Source: Mycobacterium marinum
GTDB lineage: Bacteria > Actinomycetota > Actinomycetes > Mycobacteriales > Mycobacteriaceae
Reading direction: 5' to 3'
Assembly: GCF_003391395.1 (NCBI RefSeq)
Contig: NZ_CP024190.1
Span: 1 to 64,000 of the forward strand
Length of the DNA: 64,000 nt
Shown here piece by piece: positions 55,360 to 64,000 of this stretch. The notes under the pieces were generated by a model, which worked only from the letters and a program-made list of their open reading frames with translations, was not told the DNA's origin and made no database searches. The translations under genes were made by a program, and so were the position numbers. Within the stretch, counting starts at the first letter, position 1. Each line of letters begins with the position of its first letter.

Positions 55360-58290
55360 GTGACCGAATCGCCGACCACGACACCTGGCAGCACGTCCGG
55401 TGCCCCCTCTGGTGTCCCCTCCGGTGTTAACGACGCGGAATCCGACGCTCCGCGGCATCGCTACACCGCCGAGCTAGCGGCCGGTGTGGAGCGGACCTGG
55501 CAGCAGAACTGGGCCCGCCTGGGCACGTTCAACGTGCCCAACCCGGTTGGATCGCTCGCACCGTCGGACGGTTCCCCGGTGCCCGCGGACAAGCTGTTCG
55601 TCCAGGACATGTTTCCCTATCCATCCGGGGAGGGCCTGCACGTCGGGCACCCGTTGGGCTACATCGCCACCGACGTGTTCGCCCGCTATCACCGGATGAA
55701 GGGCCGCAACGTGCTGCATGCGTTGGGGTTCGACGCCTTCGGTCTGCCGGCCGAGCAGTATGCCGTGCAAACCGGCACCCACCCACGGACCAGGACCGAG
55801 GCCAACGTCGTCAACTTCCGGCGCCAGCTGGGCCGGCTGGGGCTGGGCCACGACAGCCGGCGGAGCTTCTCCACCACCGACGTCGAGTTCTACAAGTGGA
55901 CCCAGTGGATCTTCCTGCAGATCTACAACGCGTGGTTCGACGCGGCAGCCAACAAGGCTCGCCCGATATCGGAGTTGGTCGCAGAGTTTGATTCCGGGGC
56001 CAGAAGTGTTGCCGACGGCCGGGACTGGTCCACGCTGTCGGCGGGGGAGCGGGCCGACGTGATCGATGACCACCGGTTGGTCTACCGGGCGGATTCGATG
56101 GTGAATTGGTGTCCTGGACTGGGCACGGTGCTGGCCAACGAGGAAGTGACATCCGATGGCCGCAGCGACCGCGGCAACTTCCCCGTATTTCGCAAGCGGC
56201 TTCGGCAATGGATGATGCGGATCACCGCATACTCCGATCGGCTGCTCGACGACCTCGATGTGCTGGACTGGCCGGACCAGGTCAAGACCATGCAGCGCAA
56301 TTGGATCGGGCGCTCGACGGGTGCCTCCGCGCTCTTTACGGCGACCAGGTCCAACGGTGAGGCGGTCGGTCTCGAAGTGTTCACCACTCGCCCCGACACC
56401 CTGTTCGGTGCCACCTATCTGGTTCTGGCCCCCGAACACGACCTGGTCGACGATCTGGTTGGGGCCGCGTGGCCAGCCGGTGTGGACCCGCTGTGGACCG
56501 GTGGTGGTGCCACGCCGGCCGAGGCCGTGGCCGCCTACCGTCGCGCTATCGCGGCCAAGTCCGACCTCGAGCGTCAGGAAAGCAAAGAGAAGACCGGCGT
56601 CTTCCTGGGTAGTCACGCGATCAATCCCGCCACTGGCCAGCCGGTGCCGATATTCATTGCCGACTACGTGCTGGCCGGCTACGGCACCGGGGCCATCATG
56701 GCAGTTCCGGGCCATGATCAGCGGGACTGGGATTTCGCGAGAGCACTGGGTCTTCCGGTGGTCGAAGTCATTGCCGGCGGCGATATTTCGCAGGCCGCCT
56801 ACACCGGCGACGGCGTCCTGGTGAACTCGGGATTCCTCGACGGCATGAGCGTGGGGGAGGCAAAGCAGGCCATCACCGCTCGGCTGGAGTCCGACGGCCA
56901 TGGCCAGGCCCGCATCGAATTCAAGCTGCGTGACTGGCTTTTCGCGCGTCAGCGGTATTGGGGTGAACCATTCCCGATCGTGTACGACGCGGATGGACGC
57001 CCGCACGCACTTGCTGAGTCTGCGCTTCCCGTCGAACTGCCCGATGTACCGGACTATTCGCCGGTGCTTTTCGACCCCGACGATGCGAACAGCGAGCCGT
57101 CGCCGCCGTTGGCCAAGGCGACCGAGTGGGTGCACGTCGAGTTGGACCTCGGCGATGGGCTCAAGCCGTACAGCCGCGACACCAACGTGATGCCGCAGTG
57201 GGCGGGCAGCTCCTGGTACGAGCTGCGTTATACCGATCCGCATAACGTAGATCGGTTCTGCGCCAAGGAAAATGAGACGTACTGGATGGGGCCGAGGCCG
57301 GCCGAACACGGCCCGGACGACCCGGGTGGCGTCGACTTGTACGTCGGTGGCGCCGAGCACGCGGTGCTGCATCTGCTCTATGCCAGGTTCTGGCACAAGG
57401 TGTTGTACGACTTGGGCCACGTGAGCTCTCGCGAGCCCTACCGTAAGCTGATCAACCAGGGCTACATTCAGGCCTTCGCCTATACCGACGCGCGTGGATC
57501 CTACGTACCTGCCGAAGAGGTCATCGAACGTGGCGGCGGGTTTGTGTATCCCGGTGCCGACGGCGAGATCGAGGTCTTTCAGGAATTCGGGAAAATCGGT
57601 AAGAGCCTGAAGAATTCGATATCGCCCGACGAGATCTGCGACGACTATGGCGCTGACACCCTGCGGGTGTACGAGATGTCGATGGGCCCTCTCGAGGCTT
57701 CACGCCCGTGGGCGACCAAAGACGTTATCGGCGCGTATCGCTTCTTGCAGCGGGTGTGGCGGCTGGTGATCGACGAAAACACCGGCGAGATCCTGGTGGC
57801 TGATACGCCCGCTGAGTTGGACACCGACACGCTGCGGGCGCTGCACCGGGCTATCGCCGGGGTGGCTGAAGACTATGCGGCACTGAGAAATAACACCGCG
57901 GTCGCCAAGCTGATCGAGTACACCAACTTCCTCACCAAGCGCCATCGCGATGCCGTGCCCCGAGCCGCCATCGAGCCGCTGGTGCTGATGGTGGCCCCGC
58001 TGGCCCCGCACATGGCCGAAGAGTTGTGGCAGCGGCTGGGTCACACCACTTCGTTGGCGCACGGACCATTCCCGGCAGCCGATCCGGCCTATCTGATCGA
58101 CGACACCGTCGAATATCCGGTTCAGGTCAACGGCAAAGTGCGGGGCCGGGTTGTGGTGGCCGCCGACGCGGATGATGATGCGGTCAAAGCCGCCGCCCTA
58201 GCCGATGAGAAGGTGCAGGCGTTCCTGGCGGGCGCAAGCCCGCGGAAGGTAATCGTGGTCGCCGGCCGTCTGGTGAATCTTGTTGTTTGA
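55360..58290 (+). CDS. leuS: Leucyl-tRNA synthetase
   Basis: A 976-aa class I synthetase (LeuRS) that charges tRNA-Leu. The HIGH-type motif is in PYPSGEGLHVGHPLGY, an editing CP1 domain contains TTRPDTLFGATYLVLA and AVPGHDQRDWDFA, and the KMSKS-equivalent reads KIGKSLKNS. The C-terminal domain ends in VNGKVRGRVVV and GRLVNLVV. I chose GTG 55360 (VTESPTTTPGST); the frame is open to 55279. It lies in the same place as Rv0041, divergent from mtc28. Confidence 0.97.
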   Translation: MTESPTTTPGSTSGAPSGVPSGVNDAESDAPRHRYTAELAAGVERTWQQNWARLGTFNVPNPVGSLAPSDGSPVPADKLFVQDMFPYPSGEGLHVGHPLGYIATDVFARYHRMKGRNVLHALGFDAFGLPAEQYAVQTGTHPRTRTEANVVNFRRQLGRLGLGHDSRRSFSTTDVEFYKWTQWIFLQIYNAWFDAAANKARPISELVAEFDSGARSVADGRDWSTLSAGERADVIDDHRLVYRADSMVNWCPGLGTVLANEEVTSDGRSDRGNFPVFRKRLRQWMMRITAYSDRLLDDLDVLDWPDQVKTMQRNWIGRSTGASALFTATRSNGEAVGLEVFTTRPDTLFGATYLVLAPEHDLVDDLVGAAWPAGVDPLWTGGGATPAEAVAAYRRAIAAKSDLERQESKEKTGVFLGSHAINPATGQPVPIFIADYVLAGYGTGAIMAVPGHDQRDWDFARALGLPVVEVIAGGDISQAAYTGDGVLVNSGFLDGMSVGEAKQAITARLESDGHGQARIEFKLRDWLFARQRYWGEPFPIVYDADGRPHALAESALPVELPDVPDYSPVLFDPDDANSEPSPPLAKATEWVHVELDLGDGLKPYSRDTNVMPQWAGSSWYELRYTDPHNVDRFCAKENETYWMGPRPAEHGPDDPGGVDLYVGGAEHAVLHLLYARFWHKVLYDLGHVSSREPYRKLINQGYIQAFAYTDARGSYVPAEEVIERGGGFVYPGADGEIEVFQEFGKIGKSLKNSISPDEICDDYGADTLRVYEMSMGPLEASRPWATKDVIGAYRFLQRVWRLVIDENTGEILVADTPAELDTDTLRALHRAIAGVAEDYAALRNNTAVAKLIEYTNFLTKRHRDAVPRAAIEPLVLMVAPLAPHMAEELWQRLGHTTSLAHGPFPAADPAYLIDDTVEYPVQVNGKVRGRVVVAADADDDAVKAAALADEKVQAFLAGASPRKVIVVAGRLVNLVV

Positions 58291-58319
58291 CCGCGATTCC
58301 AAACCCGGGGTGGGTGTCC

Positions 58320-58985
58320 TCAGCGGGGTCGGATGACCACTTCGTGGACGTGACCGTCCGGTGGCGTGGCTACCACATTGGCCACCACCGCGGCGACCGT
58401 GTCGGCGCGCATGAATCTTGCGGGATCGTAGGTACCGCCTTCGAAATCGACTAGTTCCCTCTGCATGTCGGTGTCAGTGCGGCCGGGATAGACGGTCGTT
58501 ACGCGAACCGTGGGCTCATCGGTGCGCAACGAATCAGCAAATGCCCGTAAGGCGAATTTACTGGCCGAATAGGATGCCATCCCGGCGGAAACGTTGCGCC
58601 CGGCCCCGGAGTTGATGAAGACAACCTGGCCGCGGGCACTTCGCAGCGCCGGCAGCAGCGCCAGCGTAAGAGCAACGGCACCAAAGAGATTGACGTTGAA
58701 GGTGGCGCGCCATTCGTCGACGTGCGAATCGCCGAAATGCCCCGGGATGGAGAGCCCGGCATTGTGCACCAGTACGTCGAGTTCGTCGACGATCTCGCAG
58801 CTGGTTTCGATCGACTCGTCATCAGTGAGGTCCAGCGGAAACGTAGTGGCGCCGAACTGATCTGCCACAGCGTCGAGTTGGGCGGAAGGCCGGCCGGCCA
58901 GCAACAGGGTGTGCGTCGGCGCCAATGCGGCAGCGATCGCAGCACCGATGCCGCGGCTGGCGCCGGTGATGAGTGCAGTTGGCAT
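58320..58985 (-). CDS. Short-chain dehydrogenase/reductase
   Basis: A 221-aa SDR with cofactor motif ITGASRGIGAAI, NAGLS, catalytic Ser in FINSGAGRN and YSASKFAL. The C-terminus is short (ending HEVVIRPR), a common form of cytoplasmic SDR. I chose ATG 58985 (MPTALITGA); the longer frame reaches 59003. The substrate is unknown. It is not at this position in M. tuberculosis. Confidence 0.88.
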   Translation of the reverse strand: MPTALITGASRGIGAAIAAALAPTHTLLLAGRPSAQLDAVADQFGATTFPLDLTDDESIETSCEIVDELDVLVHNAGLSIPGHFGDSHVDEWRATFNVNLFGAVALTLALLPALRSARGQVVFINSGAGRNVSAGMASYSASKFALRAFADSLRTDEPTVRVTTVYPGRTDTDMQRELVDFEGGTYDPARFMRADTVAAVVANVVATPPDGHVHEVVIRPR

Positions 58986-59025
58986 GGGTCTAGCTGACAC
59001 CAATCCGTTTATCGGTCAATTACTT

Positions 59026-59529
59026 TCATCCCCGCCCGGGCGTGGCGGCGTCGTCCTCCGGGGCATTGGCGGGTTCGCCGCAGGCCAAGCGTTCGAGCGG
59101 GATCAGAGCCGTCATCAGGGTTTCGAGGTCGGAGTGGGGGAGTTGGTCGAGCATCGCGGCCAGGGCTGCGTGCCGGTTGGCCAGCGACTCGGCGTGAACG
59201 GAGCGTCCTTGCGGGGTGATGTCGACAAGCACCGCCCGCAAGTCCGATGGGTCGCGCGAGCGCTTCACCAGTCCGATCTTCTCCAGGCGACGGATCGCCA
59301 CGGTGGTGGTGGGAGTTCGCACCCGCTCATGCGCGGCCAAGTCGGTCATCCGGATGGGACCCCGATCGAGTAGGGTAACCAGAATCGATAATTGCGCCAA
59401 CGTCAATTCGCCGGCGACCACTCCGTTAGGGTCGCCCCGGCGCAGTATCGAAAACAACTTGGATAACGCGCGGTGCAGACCCTCGGCCAGTTCCGTCACC
59501 TCGGGCGCGGCTGATTCGCTATCCGCCAT
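59026..59529 (-). CDS. MarR-family regulator (Rv0042c-like)
   Basis: A 167-aa winged-helix repressor with the MarR fold. Recognition region RMTDLAAHERVRTPTTTVAIRRLE leads into the wing KRSRDPSDLRAVLVDITPQG. I chose ATG 59529 (MADSESAAPEV); the frame is open to 59589. It lies 57 nt after the glnQ-like gene on the same strand and could regulate that transporter or the neighbouring SDR. No operator was recognised. Confidence 0.9.
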   Translation of the reverse strand: MADSESAAPEVTELAEGLHRALSKLFSILRRGDPNGVVAGELTLAQLSILVTLLDRGPIRMTDLAAHERVRTPTTTVAIRRLEKIGLVKRSRDPSDLRAVLVDITPQGRSVHAESLANRHAALAAMLDQLPHSDLETLMTALIPLERLACGEPANAPEDDAATPGRG

Positions 59530-59585
59530 AATTCGGCAGTCTAACCCGACATCTGGCCAGCGGTAGAGGCGATCTAGCCGGCCTG

Positions 59586-60335
59586 TCAAAGTACTTGAGC
59601 GAGAAACCGCTGCAGCCGTTCGGTGCGCGCGGCCTCGAATAGCTGCTCTGGGGGACCGGCTTCGACCACCGTCCCGTGGTCCATGAACACCACGGCATCC
59701 GAGGTTGAGCGGGCGAAACCCATTTCATGGGTGACCACGACCATGGTCATCCCGTCGGCGCCCAAGTCGGCGATCAGCGCCAAGACGCCCTTGACCATCT
59801 CTGGGTCCAGCGCCGAGGTTGCCTCGTCAAAGAACATCACCTGTGGGGCCATCGCGAGGGCACGCGCGATCGCAACGCGTTGTTGCTGCCCCCCGGACAA
59901 CATGTCTGGGCGTGCATTGGCCTTGTGTTTCAGGCCAACTCGGTCTAGTTGGTCCAATGCGAGCACTCGCGCTTCTTCGTTGGATAGTCCGCGTAGCTTG
60001 CGTGGCGCCAGCGTGACGTTGTCGACAACGTTGCGGTGCGGGAACAGGTTGAAGTGCTGGAACACCATGCCGATGCGCTGCCGAAGGTCGTTGGGGTTGT
60101 CGCGCAATACCGATCGCCCGTCTAACAGGATGTCTCCGCTGTCGGGCTCGTGCAGGCGGTTCAAGGTGCGAAGCAGCGTCGACTTGCCTGACCCGGACGG
60201 ACCGATCACCGCCGCGGTGGTACCCGCGGGGACCTCCAAATCGACGCCACGCAGCACCATGCTGCCGCCCAGCGTTTGGTGAATACTCCTGGCCGCCAGA
60301 CAAACCGGCTGTCGACCTGCATCCTGGTGGGTCAC
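59586..60335 (-). CDS. glnQ: Polar amino-acid ABC transporter ATPase (GlnQ type)
   Basis: A 249-aa ATPase. Walker A is GPSGSGKST, the Q-loop is VFQHFNLFP, the signature is LSGGQQQRVAIARAL and Walker B is VMFFDEATSALDP; the H-loop is VVVTHEMGFAR. The start GTG 60335 overlaps the stop of the upstream fused binding protein-permease by 4 nt, so they form one transporter. Amino-acid specificity (glutamine or another polar amino acid) cannot be read. Confidence 0.93.
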   Translation of the reverse strand: MTHQDAGRQPVCLAARSIHQTLGGSMVLRGVDLEVPAGTTAAVIGPSGSGKSTLLRTLNRLHEPDSGDILLDGRSVLRDNPNDLRQRIGMVFQHFNLFPHRNVVDNVTLAPRKLRGLSNEEARVLALDQLDRVGLKHKANARPDMLSGGQQQRVAIARALAMAPQVMFFDEATSALDPEMVKGVLALIADLGADGMTMVVVTHEMGFARSTSDAVVFMDHGTVVEAGPPEQLFEAARTERLQRFLAQVL

Positions 60336-62143
60336 GTCATCTCCTCACCGATGGTGGAGCTGACGACTCCGGGGGGATCCTCCGGATCGAGGCGGCGGCG
60401 ACCGCGGCGAAGCCGCGCGTCGATGTAGTTCACCAGATGCGTCAGCGGAACGGTCAACATCAGGTAGAAGATGCCCGCGGCCACCAGCGGCGACAGGTTG
60501 CCGGTTTGGGCGTTGAGGTCGCGCCCGACCTGGAACAGTTCACGCTGTTGAGCGATCAGGCCAAGGAAGTACACCAGGGCAGAGGCCTTCAGCAACGCGA
60601 TGAATTGATTGACCAGTGCGGGCAGCACCCGTCGCACCCCCTGGGGCACCACCACCAGCCGCATGGCCGCCGAGTAGCTGAAACCCAGCGCGCGGGAGGC
60701 CTCGAGTTGACCGGGGTCAACACTTTGGATTCCCGAACGCAGAATCTCACCGACATAGGCGCCGGCCATCAACCCCAGCGCCGCGATGCCCAACGGGTAG
60801 GGATTGTTGTTGGTCAATCCGCCCACGATGGGCCCGACGCCCAACCCGATGATCAGGATGATCACCACCTCGGGCAGGCCGCGGAAAATGTCGGTGTAGA
60901 CCCTGGCGGGCCAGCGCAGCCAGCGCTGGTGTGAGATTCCAGCGATCGCCAGCGCCATGCCGAGCGTCAGCCCGATGATGCTGGCGCTGAGGGTCAGGAT
61001 CAACGTGTTGGGCAGCCCGGTCTTGAGCAACGTCGGGATGGCTTGCCGATACATGTCCCAGTCGAAGAAGGAGTCCCGCAACTGGGTCAGGGCCGATTTC
61101 GGTGCGGCCGGCCCCACCGGCTTGTGCCGATGGGTTGCGGCAATGGCTGTGAAATCGGGCAGGGTGGGCGCGGCGACGGCCCGAGAACCCGGCTTCCAGC
61201 CCGGCGGCAGGGTGCGGGGCACCCACTTGCTGTACAGCTGGGACCAGGTGCCGTCCGCGATGACGGCGTCCAGCCCCGAGTTGAGGGCATCGAGCAACGG
61301 CCGATTGTCTCTGGCCACCACATAGGCCACAAAGTCCCCCGCGCCGAACGTGTTCGCCACGAGCACGGCGGGATCGCCGGGCCGGATCGCCGCCTCGGCC
61401 TGATTGCCCGGTGCCACCCAGGCGTCGATCTGGTGGGTCTTGAGGTTGCCGTACACGGTGGCAAAGTCGGGGTACTTCACCGGTTGCAGATGCAGGCTGT
61501 TCACCACATAGGACTCTTCGACGGTGCCCTGAACCACGCCGATGCGTTGCCCCGGCGCCAGGTCACTGAACTTGGTTATTGCCGAACCCGGGGGCACCAC
61601 CAGCGAGTAGTAGCCGAAGTCGTAGCCGTTGGTGAAGGCGACCGTGCGTCGCCTCGCCTCGGTCAATTTGACCGATGCAGAGCCAACGTCGAAGCGTCGC
61701 GCCGCCACCTGGGCCAGCAGGCCGGAGAAGTCGGTGCCAACAAAGCGGACCTGCAGGCCCAGCTTGGCTGCGATGGCGCGCAAGAGTTCGTTATCGAAGC
61801 CGGTGAACTGCCCGGTGGAGTTGATGCAGGTGTTGGGCGGAGCGTCGGACAGGGTGCCCGCCGTCAAGACTCCGGGCGTGCCTAGCCCCAGGTCGCCAAT
61901 GTTCACCGAACTCAGCGGCACAACCCCCGCGGTGGTCTGGACGTCTTCGTCCGAGCCGGCAGTCGTCGCACTGGACAGATCGGCGGGCAGGACCATGGCA
62001 CTGTCCACACCGGCCGGTGCGCACTGATTGTGGTCCGCCAGGGCGGGCGCCGCCAGCGCCAAGCCCAACACGATCAGGATCGTCGCGGACACCGCAAGCA
62101 TTCTCTTCCCGCCGCGAGCACCGGGATGCACGGTTGAACTCAT
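60332..62143 (-). CDS. Fused amino-acid substrate-binding protein and ABC permease
   Basis: A 603-aa fusion. A signal sequence (TILIVLGLALAAPALADHN) is followed by an SBP_bac_3 domain (about residues 85-320, with FTGFDNELLRAIAAKLGLQVRF) and a C-terminal BPD_transp_1 permease (about 365-590) of the His/Glu/Gln type with EAA loop EASRALGFSYSAAM. Such SBP-permease fusions dimerise and need only one ATPase gene, here the adjacent glnQ-like gene. I chose ATG 62143; TTG 62164 is also in frame. The pair is not at this position in M. tuberculosis. Confidence 0.93.
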   Translation of the reverse strand: MSSTVHPGARGGKRMLAVSATILIVLGLALAAPALADHNQCAPAGVDSAMVLPADLSSATTAGSDEDVQTTAGVVPLSSVNIGDLGLGTPGVLTAGTLSDAPPNTCINSTGQFTGFDNELLRAIAAKLGLQVRFVGTDFSGLLAQVAARRFDVGSASVKLTEARRRTVAFTNGYDFGYYSLVVPPGSAITKFSDLAPGQRIGVVQGTVEESYVVNSLHLQPVKYPDFATVYGNLKTHQIDAWVAPGNQAEAAIRPGDPAVLVANTFGAGDFVAYVVARDNRPLLDALNSGLDAVIADGTWSQLYSKWVPRTLPPGWKPGSRAVAAPTLPDFTAIAATHRHKPVGPAAPKSALTQLRDSFFDWDMYRQAIPTLLKTGLPNTLILTLSASIIGLTLGMALAIAGISHQRWLRWPARVYTDIFRGLPEVVIILIIGLGVGPIVGGLTNNNPYPLGIAALGLMAGAYVGEILRSGIQSVDPGQLEASRALGFSYSAAMRLVVVPQGVRRVLPALVNQFIALLKASALVYFLGLIAQQRELFQVGRDLNAQTGNLSPLVAAGIFYLMLTVPLTHLVNYIDARLRRGRRRLDPEDPPGVVSSTIGEEMT

Positions 62144-62182
62144 CACCGCCACCGTATCGATCAAGCGGGCGGTGTGTGCTGC

Positions 62183-62947
62183 TCAGAATGCGAGCCGGGT
62201 CGCCTCGGGGGTCTCGACAACAATTTTGGGCCGCGCCGGCAGCGGCGCTACCGGCGCAGCCGTTGCATGGCCGTTGTGGCGGCACGCTTGCTCATGCGGG
62301 GTGAACACCTGGCGCCGAAACAGTTCGGCCAGCATCGTTTGCGCCATCAACTCGGAGCGGCCGCTGCAGGCCGCGCGCGCGGCCTGCGGGTCACGTCGAT
62401 GTATCGCCGAATGCTCGTCTTCGTAGAAGGGCAGCATGTCTTCGCGCCGGTACTGGTAGCTCGCCCAAAACGCGCCGGGTATCAGGTTTTGCGACGCGCG
62501 AATGAGGGCCTGCAGTCGTGGTCCCGCGTACTCCTCGTTGATCGTTCTGCGGTATTCCGAGGTGAGTTCGGCAAAGATCCGGGCGTCCTTGGCGGCGCGA
62601 AGCGTTCGCATCAGCCCGTCGAGCTCTCCCAGAATCCGAGGCGTGGGATTGGCCGCGGTGCGCGCGGACGCCATGCCATTGAGCACGCCCTCGAGCTCGT
62701 AGTGCTCGAGCACGGTCGATTGGTCGAAGCGTTCCACGAACGCTCCTCGGTGATAGCGCGTGGACACGATTCCGTCGTGTTCGAGCTGGACCAACGCCTC
62801 CTGGATGGGGACCCGGCTGACCCCGAGGCTCCCTGCGATCTCGTTGCGGTCGACACGGTCGCCGCTTCGTAGTTTGCCAGTCAGAATCAGGTTGAGGAGG
62901 TGCGCAACAACCTGGTCTTTTTCCTTGACCCCATATTTCTTTGGCAT
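62183..62947 (-). CDS. GntR-family regulator with FCD domain (Rv0043c-like)
   Basis: A 254-aa regulator. The N-terminal winged helix (residues 13-75) has ILTGKLRSGDRVDRNEIAGSLGVSRVPIQEALVQLEHDG, and the C-terminal FadR-type FCD ligand domain (about 80-215) contains a His-rich end (HEQACRHNGH). The protein is 10-20 residues longer than the domain alone. It may control the amino-acid transporter immediately downstream on the same strand, as Rv0043c lies in the equivalent position. Start ATG 62947. Confidence 0.92.
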   Translation of the reverse strand: MPKKYGVKEKDQVVAHLLNLILTGKLRSGDRVDRNEIAGSLGVSRVPIQEALVQLEHDGIVSTRYHRGAFVERFDQSTVLEHYELEGVLNGMASARTAANPTPRILGELDGLMRTLRAAKDARIFAELTSEYRRTINEEYAGPRLQALIRASQNLIPGAFWASYQYRREDMLPFYEDEHSAIHRRDPQAARAACSGRSELMAQTMLAELFRRQVFTPHEQACRHNGHATAAPVAPLPARPKIVVETPEATRLAF

Positions 62948-63057
62948 CGGTTTCGTCGAGTCTCTTTTCGGCCCGGTCCGGCAATCAGCGCTGGAAGTTT
63001 CTCACGACTGGGCACGCAAATTCTCAGATTTGACGATTAAATTTACGTTCTCGAAAG

Positions 63058-63855
63058 TCAGCGGCTGTCACGCCATCTGCACAACGCCTCGGCAGCTGCC
63101 AGGTCGTAGTCGGGCCCATCGCACCCGACGGTCAGCAGTGTGACTCCCAGACCGGCGAGTGCGTCGGCGTCGGCGCTGAGCCTGCTGCTGTCCTGAAGCG
63201 CGGCAGAACGCTCGATGGTGGCTGGATCCCGACCGACGTCGGCGCAGTGCCGGGCGAGCACCGCGGACTTCGCCGGGAACTCGTCAACGCCGGTGAAGCT
63301 GTGCCAGATGTCAGCGTGTTCGGCGACCAGCCGTAGCGTCTTGCGTTCGCCCCCGCCGCCGATCAGGACCGGAATGTCGCGAGTAGGCGCCGGGTTCAGC
63401 TTCGCCAGCCGCGTTTTGATCCGGGGGAGGGCGCCGGCTAGATCGTCGAGGCGGCTGCCTGCGGTGCCGAACTCGTACCCGTATTCGTCGTAGTCCTTCT
63501 GCTTCCAGCCCGAACCGATCCCCAGGATGAGCCGGCCGTCGCAAATGTGGTCGACGGTGCGAGCCATATCGGCCAGCAACTCCGGATTGCGGTAGGAGTT
63601 GCAGGTCACCAGCGCGCCGATCTGGATGCGCGAGGTCTGTTCGGCCCAGGCCGCCAGCATGGTCCAACACTCGAAATGGGCTCCATCGGGGTCGCCGAAC
63701 AGCGGGAAGAAGTGGTCCCAGTTGAAGGCGATGTCGACACCGATGTCTTCGCACCGGCGCACGGCATCGCGGATATCGCCGTAGTGCGAGGCGTGTTGTG
63801 GCTGCAGCTGAACGCCGATACGCAAAGGTCGATCGGGATGTACGGGTGAGGTCAT
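63058..63855 (-). CDS. LLM-class oxidoreductase (Rv0044c-like)
   Basis: A 265-aa luciferase-like monooxygenase-fold protein, probably F420- or flavin-dependent. Typical segments are NWDHFFPLFGDPDGAHFECWTMLAAWAEQTSRIQIGALVT and LILGIGSGWKQKDYDEYGYEFGTAGSRLDDLAGAL. I chose ATG 63855 (MTSPVHPDRPLRIG); the frame is open to 63909. It is the same length as Rv0044c (264 aa). The substrate is unknown. Confidence 0.92.
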   Translation of the reverse strand: MTSPVHPDRPLRIGVQLQPQHASHYGDIRDAVRRCEDIGVDIAFNWDHFFPLFGDPDGAHFECWTMLAAWAEQTSRIQIGALVTCNSYRNPELLADMARTVDHICDGRLILGIGSGWKQKDYDEYGYEFGTAGSRLDDLAGALPRIKTRLAKLNPAPTRDIPVLIGGGGERKTLRLVAEHADIWHSFTGVDEFPAKSAVLARHCADVGRDPATIERSAALQDSSRLSADADALAGLGVTLLTVGCDGPDYDLAAAEALCRWRDSR

Positions 63856-63886
63856 AAGACCACCGTAGGCGTGTTGCGGCGCGGGC

Positions 63887-64000
63887 TCAGCGCCCGCCGA
63901 GCACTCCACGCAGGATCTCGACTAGGACCCGGGGTTGGTCGCTTTGCACCGAATGACCCGAGTTCTCGACCGTCTGTGCGCCACGAAAACCCTTCGCACG
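63887..64000 (-). CDS. Alpha/beta hydrolase, 3' end only (Rv0045c-like)
   Basis: The final 37 codons and TGA (63887-63889) of a gene that runs off the window. The translated end contains NSGHSVQSDQPRVLVEILRG, with the catalytic His in SGHS, and ends VLGGR. This matches the C-terminus of the esterase-like Rv0045c, which also follows Rv0044c in M. tuberculosis. The nucleophile and the rest of the fold lie beyond position 64000. Confidence 0.8.
   Translation of the reverse strand, partial: RAKGFRGAQTVENSGHSVQSDQPRVLVEILRGVLGGR

Noticed and set aside
55474..57420. 648-codon frame antisense to leuS
   Set aside because: Shadow of a conserved tRNA synthetase.
1..64000. CRISPR array
   Set aside because: No regularly spaced direct repeats with unique spacers were seen; the only tandem repeats are coding repeats within fhaA.

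Overview
The window is a high-GC actinobacterial chromosome segment that begins at dnaA. It reads as a Mycobacterium in the slow-growing, M. tuberculosis-like part of the genus. The order dnaA-dnaN-recF-dciA-gyrB-gyrA, then tRNA-Ile, tRNA-Ala, cwsA, ppiA, crgA, pabA/trpG, pknB-pknA-pbpA-rodA-pstP-fhaB-fhaA and tRNA-Leu matches the M. tuberculosis Rv0001-Rv0020c block almost gene for gene, and the protein sequences are very close to those I remember from that species. I do not assign a species.

Layout. Positions 1-10.9 kb hold the replication-initiation and gyrase block, with the origin (oriC) between dnaA and dnaN. From 10.9 to 15.2 kb lie two tRNAs, an added methyltransferase and a MerR/TipA-type regulator, then small cell-envelope and division proteins (CwsA, PpiA, a PH-domain protein, CrgA). 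From 15.2 to 26.6 kb lie DUF881, PabA/TrpG and the minus-strand Ser/Thr kinase and cell-wall elongation operon, in which each gene overlaps the next by 4 nt. tRNA-Leu at 26.9 kb marks the start of an accessory region. An IS481-type element sits at the tRNA 3' end, flanked by a 15-bp direct repeat. It is followed by a displaced hairpin, a truncated gene fragment and an IS3-type element.

From 30.6 to 32.7 kb a compact minus-strand cassette encodes a small EspC-like protein, a WXG-containing protein and two membrane-anchored proteins, which look associated with type VII secretion. From 33.0 to 42.9 kb come metabolic and transport genes not present at this place in M. tuberculosis: SDR, YaaA-like protein, a complete osmoprotectant ABC transporter, a cold-shock-domain protein, an M19 dipeptidase-like protein, an ammonium channel, a small acetyltransferase and a pirin.

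Synteny with M. tuberculosis resumes at 43.0 kb with whiB5 and the Rv0023-Rv0030 equivalents. These include an NlpC/P60 hydrolase, two related DUF4226-type proteins and an EspC-family protein, which form a second putative secretion-associated module. The bioF2-acpA-fadD34 segment (Rv0032-Rv0035) is absent. The rest matches Rv0036c-Rv0045c (mycothiol-type enzyme, MFS transporter, YqgE, Rv0039c, mtc28, leuS, MarR, GntR, LLM oxidoreductase, and a hydrolase cut by the window edge). Inserted among them are an SBF-family transporter, an SDR, and a polar amino-acid ABC transporter whose binding protein and permease are fused.

Most genes are housekeeping. The points most worth a second look are the IS/tRNA junction, the 30.6-32.7 kb cassette, clustered palindromes with DnaA-box-like sites upstream of the Rv0010c homologue, and a 47-codon small gene at 47.6 kb.
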